64,000 bases of DNA from Gp1-AA133 sp963850425 (GTDB lineage Bacteria > Acidobacteriota > Terriglobia > Terriglobales > Acidobacteriaceae), in NCBI GenBank assembly GCA_963850425.1, contig CAWKLF010000004.1, forward strand, positions 1-64,000, written 5' to 3'. The notes under the pieces were generated by a model. It searched no databases, had not been told where the DNA came from, and worked only from the letters and a program-made list of their open reading frames with translations. Shown here one piece after another: positions 5,907 through 15,714 of the stretch. Numbering within the stretch: position 1 is the stretch's first letter; each line of letters starts with the position of its first letter. A program made the translations under genes and the position numbers.

Positions 5907-8900
5907 TTTGCGTGGAATTCCTTCCATCGGCTCGATAGCTGCGATCTCCTGACGCCGTAGTTGGGCTAGCGTTGCGGTCCAGGTTTCGGTGATCGAACAT
6001 GGAGGACGCAGCGGTTCGATGCGCAGGAAGGGCAACGGGCGATCGGAACTGAGCAGGCGCAGCGCACGCGGGGATCCGGTCAGCCGCAGATGGCGGCGCA
6101 AGAGCATGCGGAGCCACAGCTCCTCACGCACTTCGACGGGCTGGACGTGGACCGAGTGCGCATTGTAGCCGTGTCCGGTGAGCGACTCGCGCAACGCGTA
6201 GGCCACGCCACCGGTCATGCCCGCGCCCAGATTCATTCCGGCCGGGCCGAGGATTGTGACCACCCCCGCCGTCATGTACTCGCAGCCGTGCTGGCCGACC
6301 CCTTCGACCACGGCCAGCGCGCCGCTATTGCGGACGGCGAAGCGTTCTCCGGCGCGGCCGGCGACGTAGAGTTCACCCGACGTCGCGCCGTAGAGCACGG
6401 TGTTGCCCACGAGGACGTCGCCACGCAGGGAAGCTTCGTCTCCGGCGGTGATGGTGATCGATCCGCCGCTCAGACCCTTGCCGACGTAATCATTGGCTTC
6501 GCCGAGCAGACGGAATTTCACGCCCGGAATCAGAAATGCGCCGAAGCTTTGTCCGGCGGTGCCGATAAATTCGCTGGCGATCACGCCGGCGATCCCGGCG
6601 CCATTGCGGCGGCGCAGCACTTCCCCGCTCAGGTGGGCGCCAATCGCGCGGTCAGAGTTAGTGATGGGAAACAGATGGCCGCTGGTGCTCAGCGTGTCAA
6701 GCTCGTCGACCAGCGCTGACAGGGCGAGGTGCAGGCCGCTGTCGGGCTCTCTTGGGCAGGCGGGCTGGGCGGGGCCGAGTGCGGGAGTGAGAAGGCCGGC
6801 CAGCATGTCGCGGAATTCTTCCGAACGCGATTCCAGGCGGTCGGCGGCGCCAACGATTTCGTCGATCGACGAGGCGCCCATGTTCGCCAGCAGGGATCGG
6901 ACTTCCGCCGCCAGTGCGCGGAAATAGCTTTCCACCATGGCGGGGTTTCCGGTGAAGCGAGCGCGCAGCTTTTCGTCCTGGGTCGCGATGCCCACGGGAC
7001 AGGTATTCAGGTGGCACTGCCGCGCCATGACGCAGCCGATCGCCAGCAGCGCGGCAGTGCCGAACCCGAATTCCTCGGCTCCAAGGAGCGCGCCGATGAT
7101 CACGTCGGAGGCGAACTTGAAGCCGCCATCCACGCGCAGACGAACGCGGCTACGAAGCCCGGTCCGGACCAGTGCGCAGTGGGCGTCGCGTAGGCCAACC
7201 TCCCAGGGCAGGCCAGTGTTCTTAATGGAAGTGATGGGCGACGCGCCCGTGCCGCCGTCGTGTCCGGCGATGGTGATGACGTCCGCACCGGCTTTCGCAA
7301 CGCCGGTCGCGATAATGCCGACGCCGGCGCTGGAAACCAGCTTCACGCCGATCCGGGCGTGGGGATTGACGGCGCGCAGGTCGTAGATCAACTGCGCCAG
7401 GTCTTCGATGCTGTAGATGTCGTGATGCGGGGGCGGCGAAATCAGCATCATGCCGGGAACCGCATGGCGGAGACGCGCGATGTAAGCCGTCACCTTGCTC
7501 GCGGGAAGCTGTCCGCCTTCGCCGGGCTTGGCGCCCTGGGCGATTTTAATTTCGAGTTCGTCGGCGTGCACGAGGTAGTCGGTGGTCACACCGAAACGGC
7601 CGGAGGCCACTTGCTTCACGCGGTTGTTCGCTTCGCCCTTCTGCGTGTATACGACGGGATCCTCTCCGCCCTCGCCGGTATTGCTGCGGCCACCAAGACG
7701 ATTCATGGCAACGGCGAGCGTGCTATGAGTTTCGGGCGAAATCGCGCCCAAAGACATCGCTTGCGTACTGAAGCGGGAGAGCAGCGACGCCTCGGTCTCA
7801 ACATCATCCACCCGGATCGGAACGGCATCGCGCACTTTCAGCAGATCGCGGATGGCACCGGGTTCCCGCTCGCCGGCCAGGGCGCTGTAGGACTTGAAAT
7901 TCTCGTCGGTAGGCGATTTGATGTAGCGATGCAGGCGGCGCACGATTTCCGGCGAACTGGCATGCCGCTCGCCATGCTGGCGGAAGCGGTAGAGGCCCGT
8001 GTCCTGCAGCGGATTCGCTTCCGCTTCGTAGGCGGCGCGGTGGCGGACCGTGCAGTCTTCGAACAGACCATCGAGCGTCTTTCCGCCCAGCACGCATCCG
8101 GCATCTTCAAAGATTTCCGCACAGAGAGCGGGATCGAGTCCGATGACTTCGAAGAGCTGGCTGTTGCGGTAGCTTGCCATGGTGGAGACGCCCATGCGCG
8201 CCATCACCTTGCGCAGGCCCTTCTCCAGTGCGAACCGGTAGCGGGCGACGCCGTCGGGCCGGAGGGCGACTGCCTGCTCGAGCGCAAGATAGGGATAGAC
8301 GCCGCACGCACCGGCCGCGACCAGCAGAGCGACGTGATGCGTGTCGAGGACCTGGCCTGATTCGACAATCACGGGGACATCCCAGGCTCCCGAGTCAACC
8401 AATGATTTCTGGGCGACGGCCAGTGCAAGCAGAGCCGGAAGGGCCGAATGTTCGGCGTCGACGCCGCGGTCCGTCAGCAGGATCAGGCCCGGTTTTTCTT
8501 CGCCGAGGTGCAGCAAGTCTTCGCGCAATCGATCCAGCAGAGCCCGCGCGGCTGGCACGCCATCCGAAACTGGAAATGCAAGGCTGAATCGCCGGACTGA
8601 AAATTCACCCTCCAGCAATTTCATCTGTCCGGCATCGAGCAAAGGCGAATTCAGGACGGCTTTGCCGCCCATGAAGATTCGCAGCGACATCACGTGCGTT
8701 TCGCGCAGGGGATCGATCGGCGGGTTCGTGACTTGGGCGAAGCGCTGCTTGCAGTAGTCCCAGAGCGGACGCGGCAGGCGCGACAAGAATGCGGGCGGAG
8801 CGTCGTCTCCCATGCTCCACACTGCTTCCTGGCCTTCGAGAACGAGCGGCTGAAACAGCAACTTGTATTGATCCTCGGTCCAGCCGAGGGCGCCCATCAC

Positions 8901-10217
8901 TCGCTTGGCATCGGCCGTGGCGGAGGGCGGAAGTTTTTCTGTCGGAACGACGTGGAGCAATGCGGCCGCGGGAGGCGCTTGGCGGAATTCTTGTCGATGG
9001 CCGACATCGGCTGGGCGTGTGAACTCGCCGCTTGCCGGATCGCAGAACAGCATCTCGCCGGGACCGAGGCGCTGCCGCTCGGCGATTTCATTGCGCTGCA
9101 GGTCGGCGATGCCGACTTCCGATCCGACCACAAGCAGGCCATCGGAGGTCAGCGTGTAGCGAAGCGGGCGAAGACCGTTGCGGTCGAGCTTTGCGCCGAC
9201 GGTGCGGCCGTCGGTGAAGACCATGGCTGCCGGGCCGTCCCAGGGCTCCTGCTGCTGGGCTTGTGCTTCCAAAAAGCGCCGCAGGTCGGGCGTGATCTGC
9301 GGGTTCGTTTCCCACGCGGGAGGCACCATGGCGAGCATTCCGGCTTCGGGGCTGAACCCGCGCTGCAGCAGCAATTCGAAGCCGTTGTCGAAGCTGGCGG
9401 AATCGCTGACGCGTTCTTCGAGCACGCGTGCATCGCCGGAAAGCTGAAGCGCCTCCTTCAGGCTGCGTTCCTTCGCGTGCAGCCAGCGTCGATTCGCGCT
9501 GATGGTGTTGATCTCCCCGTTATGGGCGACAAAGCGGAAAGGCTGGGCAAGCGCCCAACTGGGCTGCGTGTTGGTCGAGTAGCGCTGGTGGAAGATGGCA
9601 AACGAAGTCTCGAATGCCGGGTCGGACAGATCGAGGTAGAAGGCCGGAAGCTGGTCCGGTGTGAGCAGCCCTTTGTAGACCACGGCCCGCGAGGAAAGTG
9701 AGCAGAAGTATGTGCCGCGGGGAGCCCGCGCTTCCGCTTGCTTGCGGAGACGGAAAAGTGCGGTTTCGAGATTGGCGGTGCCGCGCGCCGCAGCGAAGAA
9801 GCATTGCCGGATGGTGGGCAGCGTCGCATGTGCGCGAGGACCGGTGATCGTGGGATCGGTGGGAACCACGCGCCAACCGAGGCATTGCAGGCCGTTTTGC
9901 CCGGCGAGGGCTGCGATCGCGTCCTGCGCTGCGGTTTCTTCGCCTGCAGGCAAGAAGACCATGCCGAGACCAAATTCTTCAGGGAGGCAAACGCCCGCCT
10001 GGAGCGCGGCCGCGCGCATGAACCGGTCGGGAATCGCCATCAGCAGGCCGGCGCCATCGCCGCTGCGTCCGTCGGCGTCGACGCCGCCACGGTGTGCCAG
10101 GCGCAGCAGCGCGGTCAGCGCCCGCCCCACCATCTCGTGCGACGGAGCAGCGCCCAGCCGGGTTACAAAGCCGACACCACAGGCATCGTGGTCCGGTGCG
10201 TAGCGCTGATGTGCCAT
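5889..10217 (-). CDS. gltB: Glutamate synthase large (alpha) subunit
   Basis: Transfers the amide of glutamine to 2-oxoglutarate to make glutamate. The 1442-aa protein has the class II amidotransferase domain at the N-terminus with the catalytic cysteine in DHDACGVGFV (Cys13), which normally becomes residue 1 after removal of a short propeptide. The central and FMN synthase domains follow (GGRSNTGEGGEDPVVY, then GAKPGEGGQLPASKV). The 3Fe-4S cysteines are in CVMARQCHLNTCPVG, and the C-terminal GXGXG beta-helix domain includes GGSITITAG and GMTGGVAYAL. The length is slightly below the usual 1480-1530 aa. No small subunit gltD lies next to it. The last codons lie within a tandem repeat array. 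Confidence 0.96.
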   Translation of the reverse strand: MAHQRYAPDHDACGVGFVTRLGAAPSHEMVGRALTALLRLAHRGGVDADGRSGDGAGLLMAIPDRFMRAAALQAGVCLPEEFGLGMVFLPAGEETAAQDAIAALAGQNGLQCLGWRVVPTDPTITGPRAHATLPTIRQCFFAAARGTANLETALFRLRKQAEARAPRGTYFCSLSSRAVVYKGLLTPDQLPAFYLDLSDPAFETSFAIFHQRYSTNTQPSWALAQPFRFVAHNGEINTISANRRWLHAKERSLKEALQLSGDARVLEERVSDSASFDNGFELLLQRGFSPEAGMLAMVPPAWETNPQITPDLRRFLEAQAQQQEPWDGPAAMVFTDGRTVGAKLDRNGLRPLRYTLTSDGLLVVGSEVGIADLQRNEIAERQRLGPGEMLFCDPASGEFTRPADVGHRQEFRQAPPAAALLHVVPTEKLPPSATADAKRVMGALGWTEDQYKLLFQPLVLEGQEAVWSMGDDAPPAFLSRLPRPLWDYCKQRFAQVTNPPIDPLRETHVMSLRIFMGGKAVLNSPLLDAGQMKLLEGEFSVRRFSLAFPVSDGVPAARALLDRLREDLLHLGEEKPGLILLTDRGVDAEHSALPALLALAVAQKSLVDSGAWDVPVIVESGQVLDTHHVALLVAAGACGVYPYLALEQAVALRPDGVARYRFALEKGLRKVMARMGVSTMASYRNSQLFEVIGLDPALCAEIFEDAGCVLGGKTLDGLFEDCTVRHRAAYEAEANPLQDTGLYRFRQHGERHASSPEIVRRLHRYIKSPTDENFKSYSALAGEREPGAIRDLLKVRDAVPIRVDDVETEASLLSRFSTQAMSLGAISPETHSTLAVAMNRLGGRSNTGEGGEDPVVYTQKGEANNRVKQVASGRFGVTTDYLVHADELEIKIAQGAKPGEGGQLPASKVTAYIARLRHAVPGMMLISPPPHHDIYSIEDLAQLIYDLRAVNPHARIGVKLVSSAGVGIIATGVAKAGADVITIAGHDGGTGASPITSIKNTGLPWEVGLRDAHCALVRTGLRSRVRLRVDGGFKFASDVIIGALLGAEEFGFGTAALLAIGCVMARQCHLNTCPVGIATQDEKLRARFTGNPAMVESYFRALAAEVRSLLANMGASSIDEIVGAADRLESRSEEFRDMLAGLLTPALGPAQPACPREPDSGLHLALSALVDELDTLSTSGHLFPITNSDRAIGAHLSGEVLRRRNGAGIAGVIASEFIGTAGQSFGAFLIPGVKFRLLGEANDYVGKGLSGGSITITAGDEASLRGDVLVGNTVLYGATSGELYVAGRAGERFAVRNSGALAVVEGVGQHGCEYMTAGVVTILGPAGMNLGAGMTGGVAYALRESLTGHGYNAHSVHVQPVEVREELWLRMLLRRHLRLTGSPRALRLLSSDRPLPFLRIEPLRPPCSITETWTATLAQLRRQEIAAIEPMEGIPRKEPVVM

Positions 10218-10412
10218 TGGACATTGTTAGCTGGGATGGCGGTGGAAAGTACAACGCAGAATTTCGATGAGCCGGATGGATTTTTTGGAAGGGGGTGCCA
10301 AGTCCTCTACATTACGTTTCGATGCTTCCAGTCGCGGGGGGACGCCCCACTGGCCAGCCGAGGGCGGCTGCCACTACGCGAGCCGTGCAGATTGTCAGTT
10401 TGCAGGCTCCAC

Positions 10413-11318
10413 TTACCGGGTGGGCAACGACTTCGCGAACGCGCGCGAGTGGAACTCGATGACCTCGCCCAGATGCGAAAGGAAATAGTTCATGCTGTGA
10501 CCGCCGGGGTAGGGATGGTACTCGTGCGCAATTCCCTCGGACGAAAGTTGCTCGTCGAGCGCAGCCGCGCCACGCTCGAAGCCGTAGTCGTCGGTCTGCC
10601 CGCAGTTGAGGTAGATCGCCATCTTCTTCAATGCGGCTTTGTTTTTCCGGGCGAGCATGAATGGGTCATTCGCCTTCCAGTGGGCAGTGTTGATCGGATT
10701 TCCCAGGAGTGGAGCGAAGAAGTCAGCTGCCTCGGGCGAGCGCTCCTGCGCCATGGTGTTCAGTTGCTTGGGCGTTTCCAGAATCAGCGCAGCGCTCTGT
10801 GCGCCGACGGCTGAAAACATTTCCGGATAAGCAAACGCGAAACGCAGTGCGCCAAAGCCGCCCATGGAGATGCCCGTGATCGCGCGCGCTTCGCGTCCCG
10901 GCAGCACACGATACTTCTTCTCTATGAAGGGCAAAAACTCGCGCAGGAAGAAGTCGCTGTAGCGCTCGTTGCCATCCGCGGAGTTAATGTAGAAGCTGGC
11001 GAAGCCTTCGGGCGCGACGATCAGGAAGTCTCCGATTTTTCCCTGCACGCGCAGGTCTTCAATCAGAGCCCACCCGCCGCTGCGAGAGAACGACTGCTCG
11101 TTGTCGCCGAGCCCATGCAGGTAGTAGAGAACCGGAAATCTCAGCGGCTGTCCGGCGGCGTCTTTCTTGTCGTAGTTTCCGGGCAGCCGCACGCAGTAGT
11201 GCACGTTGCGCTTGAGAATGTGGCTCGGCAGCAGGCTGCAATCAATGCGGCCCTGCGCGCGGGCGGACGCAGGAAAGAGAGTGATGGCAGCCGCGACAAG
11301 TCCCAGGTACCAACGCAT
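10413..11318 (-). CDS. Secreted esterase D/PHB-depolymerase-like hydrolase
   Basis: The 301-aa protein has a signal peptide (MRWYLGLVAAAITLFPASARAQ) and an alpha/beta hydrolase fold of the putative esterase family. The oxyanion region is PVLYYLHGLGDNEQSF, the nucleophile is in GISMGGFGALRFAF (G-x-S-x-G), and the C-terminal catalytic histidine is in YPGGHSMNYF. Family members hydrolyse acyl or feruloyl esters, S-formylglutathione or enterochelin-type esters; the substrate here cannot be told. It is exported, so it should act in the periplasm or outside. It ends the minus-strand group and lies 9 bp downstream of the MacB-like permease, suggesting co-transcription. Confidence 0.85.
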   Translation of the reverse strand: MRWYLGLVAAAITLFPASARAQGRIDCSLLPSHILKRNVHYCVRLPGNYDKKDAAGQPLRFPVLYYLHGLGDNEQSFSRSGGWALIEDLRVQGKIGDFLIVAPEGFASFYINSADGNERYSDFFLREFLPFIEKKYRVLPGREARAITGISMGGFGALRFAFAYPEMFSAVGAQSAALILETPKQLNTMAQERSPEAADFFAPLLGNPINTAHWKANDPFMLARKNKAALKKMAIYLNCGQTDDYGFERGAAALDEQLSSEGIAHEYHPYPGGHSMNYFLSHLGEVIEFHSRAFAKSLPTR

Positions 11319-11327
11319 TCTTCGAAC

Positions 11328-12725
11328 CTACTCGTAGCGCAGAGCCTGCACCGGATCGAGCCGGGCAGCGCGCGATGCGGGATAAAGTCCTGACAGCAGG
11401 CTGACGATGAGGGCGAAAATGATCGCACCCCCAACCAGCCACCAGGGGACGAACCAGATCTGCTCGGGCGCCATACTTTGCTGCTTGAGGTAGACGTTGG
11501 TGCCGACGTTGATGACGCGCCCGATCGTCCATCCCAGGGCCACGCCCAGCGCGCCGCCTAGCACGCCCATGACGCCCGCCTCCGCGAAAAACAGTTTCTT
11601 CACGTCGCCATCACTCGCCCCGATCGCCTTCATGATTCCGATTTCACGCCGCCGCTCGAGAATCGCCATCACCAGCGTGTTAACAATGCCGATCGAGGCA
11701 ACCGCCAGAGCCAGGCTGCCGAAGACGCCGAGAAAGACATCGACGATGGCGAAAAACTTCCGCAGGCTGCGCGTGGCGTCGAGCATCGAGAAGGTGTTGA
11801 AGCCCATCTTCTTGATGGCGTCCTCGACGGCCTGAATCTGCGTGGGACTCTTTACGCGCACGCTGACCGTGGCATACGTCGGAATCCTGCTGGCCGCCTG
11901 CGTGGTATCGCGCATGGCCGTGGGCTGCACGGCGTGCAGGCTCTCCACCAGCCTCAGCGGCAGCAGCACACGGGCACGCGCCGACCCGCGCATGCTATCG
12001 GGATCGAGGTCGGTGACGCCGACAATCTTCAACTTCAACTCATGCGACTGGATGGAGTAGGTGGAGGTGTCGGCGGGAGTTTGGTCTTGAGTATCCGGCG
12101 ATGTCGTAGTCGACGCGTCCACGCGCTCCGAGTAGCGCATCGTCATTTCTTTCCCCAGCAGCGGACTGGCCAGCTCGGCAACCGGAGTTTCGTCGGAGCC
12201 CGGCTTGGGACTTTTGCCCAGTATTTCCGCGGCAAAAGCTTTCTGCAGAATCACCTCGGGCGCAGTGTCCGAGGAAAAAAAGCTGCCTTGCATCCCTTCG
12301 AATGAGTCGTTCGTTTTATAAGACGCGGGAATGCCGGCCACCATGGTGAGATGCGGCTTGTTGTCGTAGGTGAACGACGTGATGAAGCGCAAGTCGGGAT
12401 ACGCCTCGACGACGTTGGACATTTGTGCGATCTTCGCGCGTGCGGGCTCATCAAGAACGGGGCTCTCGGCCGGAGAGGGCGCGTTATTTTCCTCGTCGCT
12501 GCGATTGAAGTTGCGCAAATCGCGCCGCGAGGTGACTACCACCGTATCGAACAGGCCCGACTTCACCAGCCGGCGCGTGGCCAGTTGCTGCAGGCCGATG
12601 CCCAGCGAGAGCATTGCCACCAGCGAAGCGACGCCTACAGAAATTCCGACCGTGGTCAGCGAGTTGCGCAACACGGACTCGCGCAGATTGCGCACGGCAA
12701 GTTCGGCGAGGTCGTAGGCTTTCAC
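11328..12725 (-). CDS. MacB-like ABC transporter permease
   Basis: The 465-aa protein has the MacB/LolC topology: an N-terminal membrane helix (NSLTTVGISVGVASLVAML), a periplasmic domain of about 260 residues, and a C-terminal FtsX domain with three helices. The FtsX domain includes the conserved cytoplasmic loop ERRREIGIMKAIGASDGDV and ends SGLYPASRAARLDPVQALRYE. Such permeases work by mechanotransmission in efflux or lipoprotein handling, together with an ATPase. The GTG start (12723-12725) overlaps the stop of the upstream ATPase gene by four bases, so the pair is an operon with translational coupling. The ATPase gene is frameshifted, which may leave this permease without its partner. Confidence 0.88.
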   Translation of the reverse strand: MKAYDLAELAVRNLRESVLRNSLTTVGISVGVASLVAMLSLGIGLQQLATRRLVKSGLFDTVVVTSRRDLRNFNRSDEENNAPSPAESPVLDEPARAKIAQMSNVVEAYPDLRFITSFTYDNKPHLTMVAGIPASYKTNDSFEGMQGSFFSSDTAPEVILQKAFAAEILGKSPKPGSDETPVAELASPLLGKEMTMRYSERVDASTTTSPDTQDQTPADTSTYSIQSHELKLKIVGVTDLDPDSMRGSARARVLLPLRLVESLHAVQPTAMRDTTQAASRIPTYATVSVRVKSPTQIQAVEDAIKKMGFNTFSMLDATRSLRKFFAIVDVFLGVFGSLALAVASIGIVNTLVMAILERRREIGIMKAIGASDGDVKKLFFAEAGVMGVLGGALGVALGWTIGRVINVGTNVYLKQQSMAPEQIWFVPWWLVGGAIIFALIVSLLSGLYPASRAARLDPVQALRYE

Positions 12726-13476
12726 GCGCGGCTTCCTTCGACTGACATGGCGGTCCCGGGTACATTGGGCTGGTCATCCACGAGTTTGCCGTCCGCAAGA
12801 AAGATCAGGCGCTGCGCATAACGTTCGGCGAGAGCGCGCTCGTGGGTGACCATGACTACGGTCATGCCGAGCGACTCGTTGAATTCGCGGATCAAGTTCA
12901 TGATCTCGGTGCCGGTGCGGCTGTCGAGATTTCCAGTCGGTTCATCGGCCAGCAGAAGCTTCGGGCCGGTTGATCAGCGCGCGTGCCAGTGCTGTGCGCT
13001 GCTGCTCACCGCCGGAGAGTTCGGTGGGCCGGTGATCCAGTCGCCGGCTCAGGCCGACACGCTCCAGCGCTTCTCGAGCCAGCGAATCACGCCGGCTGCG
13101 ATCTACCTCGGCAAAACGCAAGCGGCAGTTCAACGTTTTCGATCACCGTCATACTCGGAATCAGATTGAAGGACTGAAAGACCATGCCAACCGTACGGAG
13201 GCGATGCTGAGCCAGTTCTGCGCGGGAGAGCGCAGCGAGATTTTTTCCCTCGACGATCACCGCGCCGGATGTCGGACGGTCCAGGCCCGCGATCAGGTTC
13301 AGCAATGATGACTTTCCTGAGCCCGATGTACCCAGCAATGCCACGAATTCTCCTGTGGGAACCTCGATCGAGATGCCATCCACCGCGCGAATCAGGCTCT
13401 CGCCCATCGTGTAGTGACGGCACACTGCGTCGGTGACGATCGCGGTAGAATTTTTAGGGGTTGGGTCCAGAGTCAT
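12722..13476 (-). pseudogene. LolD/MacB-type ABC ATPase with two frameshifts
   Basis: Three consecutive frames on the minus strand together make one ATPase of about 250 aa. From 13476 the first gives Walker A (LLGTSGSGKSSLLNLIAGL) and the Q-loop (VGMVFQSFNL). After an extra T in a GTTTTG run near 13125 the next frame gives the signature LSGGEQQRTALARALINRP. After an extra C near 12965 the third frame gives Walker B (LLLADEPTGNLDS) and the switch region VMVTHERALAERY, ending at the stop 12722-12724. Both breaks are single-base insertions in short runs. The remaining sequence is well conserved, so either the inactivation is very recent or the assembly has errors. It pairs with the permease immediately downstream. 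Confidence 0.8.
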
Positions 13477-13515
13477 GAAGAATCACTTGCACCAGTGTCT
13501 GCTCGAAGCACCGTG

Positions 13516-15468
13516 CTATCGAACTTCTCCTCGGATTACGCGCAAGGCGTCCGGATCGGCGGGCTCTTTGCTGGATGCGCCGTTCCCATTCTCTGCGATC
13601 GTGTCGCCTTCGCCGGGGGCGAGAAACAGGTTCGTTTCCAGGCCGTGTTGCTTCGTATACAGATCGTAGTACCGGCCGCGCATTTCATAGAGCTCTTCGT
13701 GCGTCCCGCGCTCGACAATCTGCCCATGCTCCATGACCAGAATCTGGTCCGCGCGGCGGATGGTCGACAGGCGGTGGGCGATGACGAACGTGGTACGCCC
13801 CTGCATCAGGTACGAAAGGCCGTGCTGGATCATTTGTTCGGATTCTGAATCGAGGCTGGAAGTTGCTTCGTCAAGAATCAGGATGCGGGGCTCGGCCAGA
13901 ATCGCGCGCGCGATCGAGATACGCTGGCGCTGCCCGCCGGAGAGCTTCACCCCGCGCTCGCCGACCACGGTGTCGTACTTCTCTTCGAAGCTTTCGGCAA
14001 ATTCATCCACGCGCGCGATCTGGCAGGCACGCATGATTTCTTCTTCTGTCGCATCCGGACGGGAGAAGGCCACGTTCTCGCGGATAGTTCCGTCGAACAG
14101 GAACGATTCCTGCAACACGACGCCCAGGCGCGTGCGATAGGAATCGAGCCGCACCGTGCTCAGGTCCACTCCGTCAACGGTGACTTTCCCTTCGGTCGGC
14201 ACGTGAAACGCGGAAATAAGGCCGATGGTCGTCGACTTGCCGGAGCCCGACGAACCCACCAGCGCCGTTACCGTTCCCGGTTCGGCCACGAACGAGACGT
14301 CGTGCAACACGACGCGATTGCCGTCATAGCTGAAACTGACGTCCTCAAACTCCACACGGCCAATGATGTCCTCAAGCGTGACCGTGCGGCGCGGATCCTG
14401 ATCTTCGGGGCGTTCGCGAAGAATTTCTTGCGTGCGTTCGAGGCCGGCAAAGGCTTCGGTGATCTGCGTTCCGATCGCGACCATCTGAATGATGGGCGCG
14501 ACCAGGAATCCGAGGAACAGCGTGTAGGTAAAGAATTCGCCGACCGTCAGCGTACCAGCCAGAATCTGGTGCGCCCCGACATACATGATGACCGCGCCTA
14601 CCACGCCCATGAGCAAACTGGCCGAGAGGCTCATCAGCGACGTCGCGGTGAGGGTGCGCATCACATTTTCCAGCAATCGCCGCACGCCTCCGGCAAAAAC
14701 TGCTTCTTCCCTTTCTTCGGCGTGATAGCCCTTGATCACGCGCACTCCGCCCAGCGATTCGGCCAGCCTACCAGTTACTTCCGCATTGATCTTGCCGCGT
14801 TCCCGAAAAATCGGCCGGATGGTGCTGAATGCCTTGTTCAGCGCGACGGCAAAACAGAGGAGGAAGCCGAATGCGAGGACCGTCATCAGAGCGCTGATGC
14901 GAAGCAACACGACCAGCGCGATCAGCGAGGTCAGCAAACCGCCGGCAAGTTCCACCAGTCCCGTGCCCAGCAGATTCCGCACCCCCTCGACGTCTGTCAT
15001 GATGCGCGAAACCAGGTTGCCCGTCTTGTTGGCGTCGTAGAAAGAAACCGGCAGGCGCGAAATGTGCCGCTGAACTTTTTCCCGCAGCTCGGTGATGAGG
15101 CGCTGGGCAGCCTTCGATAGAAGTTGAGTGAGCGAGAACGAAGTGATGCCCTGAATCACGGTCGCGGTCAGAACAGCGAGCACGATCGGCTTTAGCAGCT
15201 CGATGTGATGCTTGGCGACAACGCTGTCGATGAGGTAGCGGGTGGAGTATGGCAGGACCAGGCCGGAAACCCGATTGATGGCCATCAGCAGGAAGCCGAG
15301 GGCCAGCAATTTCTTGCGCGACCGCATCAGCTCCCACACGATGGGAGCCACGGCGCGCAACCGCTTGGCCGTCAAAGGCGGCTTGGGAGCGCTTCCGCGC
15401 CCGCTCTTGTGCGGCACCCTTTCGGCAAACCTCTGAGGCGACTTCACCATTCGGTTAGACACAGGCAA
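13516..15468 (-). CDS. MsbA-type ABC exporter (fused permease-ATPase)
   Basis: The 650-aa half-transporter has a six-helix type IV permease domain (about residues 45-340, beginning KLLALGFLLMAINRVSGLVL). The nucleotide-binding domain has Walker A GSSGSGKST, signature LSGGQRQRISIARAIL, Walker B ILILDEATSSLD and H-loop VIAHRLSTI. It would work as a homodimer exporting lipids, lipid-linked saccharides or drugs. A C-terminal tail of about 50 residues after the ATPase is low-complexity and charged. It lies 39 bp upstream of the frameshifted ATPase on the same strand. The substrate is unknown. Confidence 0.9.
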   Translation of the reverse strand: MPVSNRMVKSPQRFAERVPHKSGRGSAPKPPLTAKRLRAVAPIVWELMRSRKKLLALGFLLMAINRVSGLVLPYSTRYLIDSVVAKHHIELLKPIVLAVLTATVIQGITSFSLTQLLSKAAQRLITELREKVQRHISRLPVSFYDANKTGNLVSRIMTDVEGVRNLLGTGLVELAGGLLTSLIALVVLLRISALMTVLAFGFLLCFAVALNKAFSTIRPIFRERGKINAEVTGRLAESLGGVRVIKGYHAEEREEAVFAGGVRRLLENVMRTLTATSLMSLSASLLMGVVGAVIMYVGAHQILAGTLTVGEFFTYTLFLGFLVAPIIQMVAIGTQITEAFAGLERTQEILRERPEDQDPRRTVTLEDIIGRVEFEDVSFSYDGNRVVLHDVSFVAEPGTVTALVGSSGSGKSTTIGLISAFHVPTEGKVTVDGVDLSTVRLDSYRTRLGVVLQESFLFDGTIRENVAFSRPDATEEEIMRACQIARVDEFAESFEEKYDTVVGERGVKLSGGQRQRISIARAILAEPRILILDEATSSLDSESEQMIQHGLSYLMQGRTTFVIAHRLSTIRRADQILVMEHGQIVERGTHEELYEMRGRYYDLYTKQHGLETNLFLAPGEGDTIAENGNGASSKEPADPDALRVIRGEVR

Positions 15469-15610
15469 CTGCGGCGGAGCTTCATTTTATGTGGATTTCG
15501 GGACGAAGTGTTTGGATTTGCGCTGATTCTTTCAAACAAGTTGGTGTGGAGGTCCTGAAAATCCTATAGAAAAGGTTCTCGCGTTCTTGCCGGTTCCCAA
15601 GGTGCGGGGG

Positions 15611-15658
15611 GTCCTTCGACTGTGTTCGGCTGTCGCCTCACTTCGCACAGGATGACAA
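15611..15658. repeat. GTCCTTCG...AGGATGACAA dispersed repeat
   Basis: A motif of the form GTCCTTCG, a short C/T/G-rich spacer, then CAGGATGACAA. Related copies are at 60013-60040 and 63481-63508, all intergenic. Confidence 0.45.
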
Positions 15659-15714
15659 CTGATTGAGCTAAGGATTGAGCGGGGGATTTGAGCGGAGCCT
15701 CAGGGCTGGAGCGG

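Noticed and set aside
7260..9701. Long open frames on the plus strand inside gltB
   Set aside because: They are antisense shadows of gltB, caused by high GC; their translations have no recognisable motifs.
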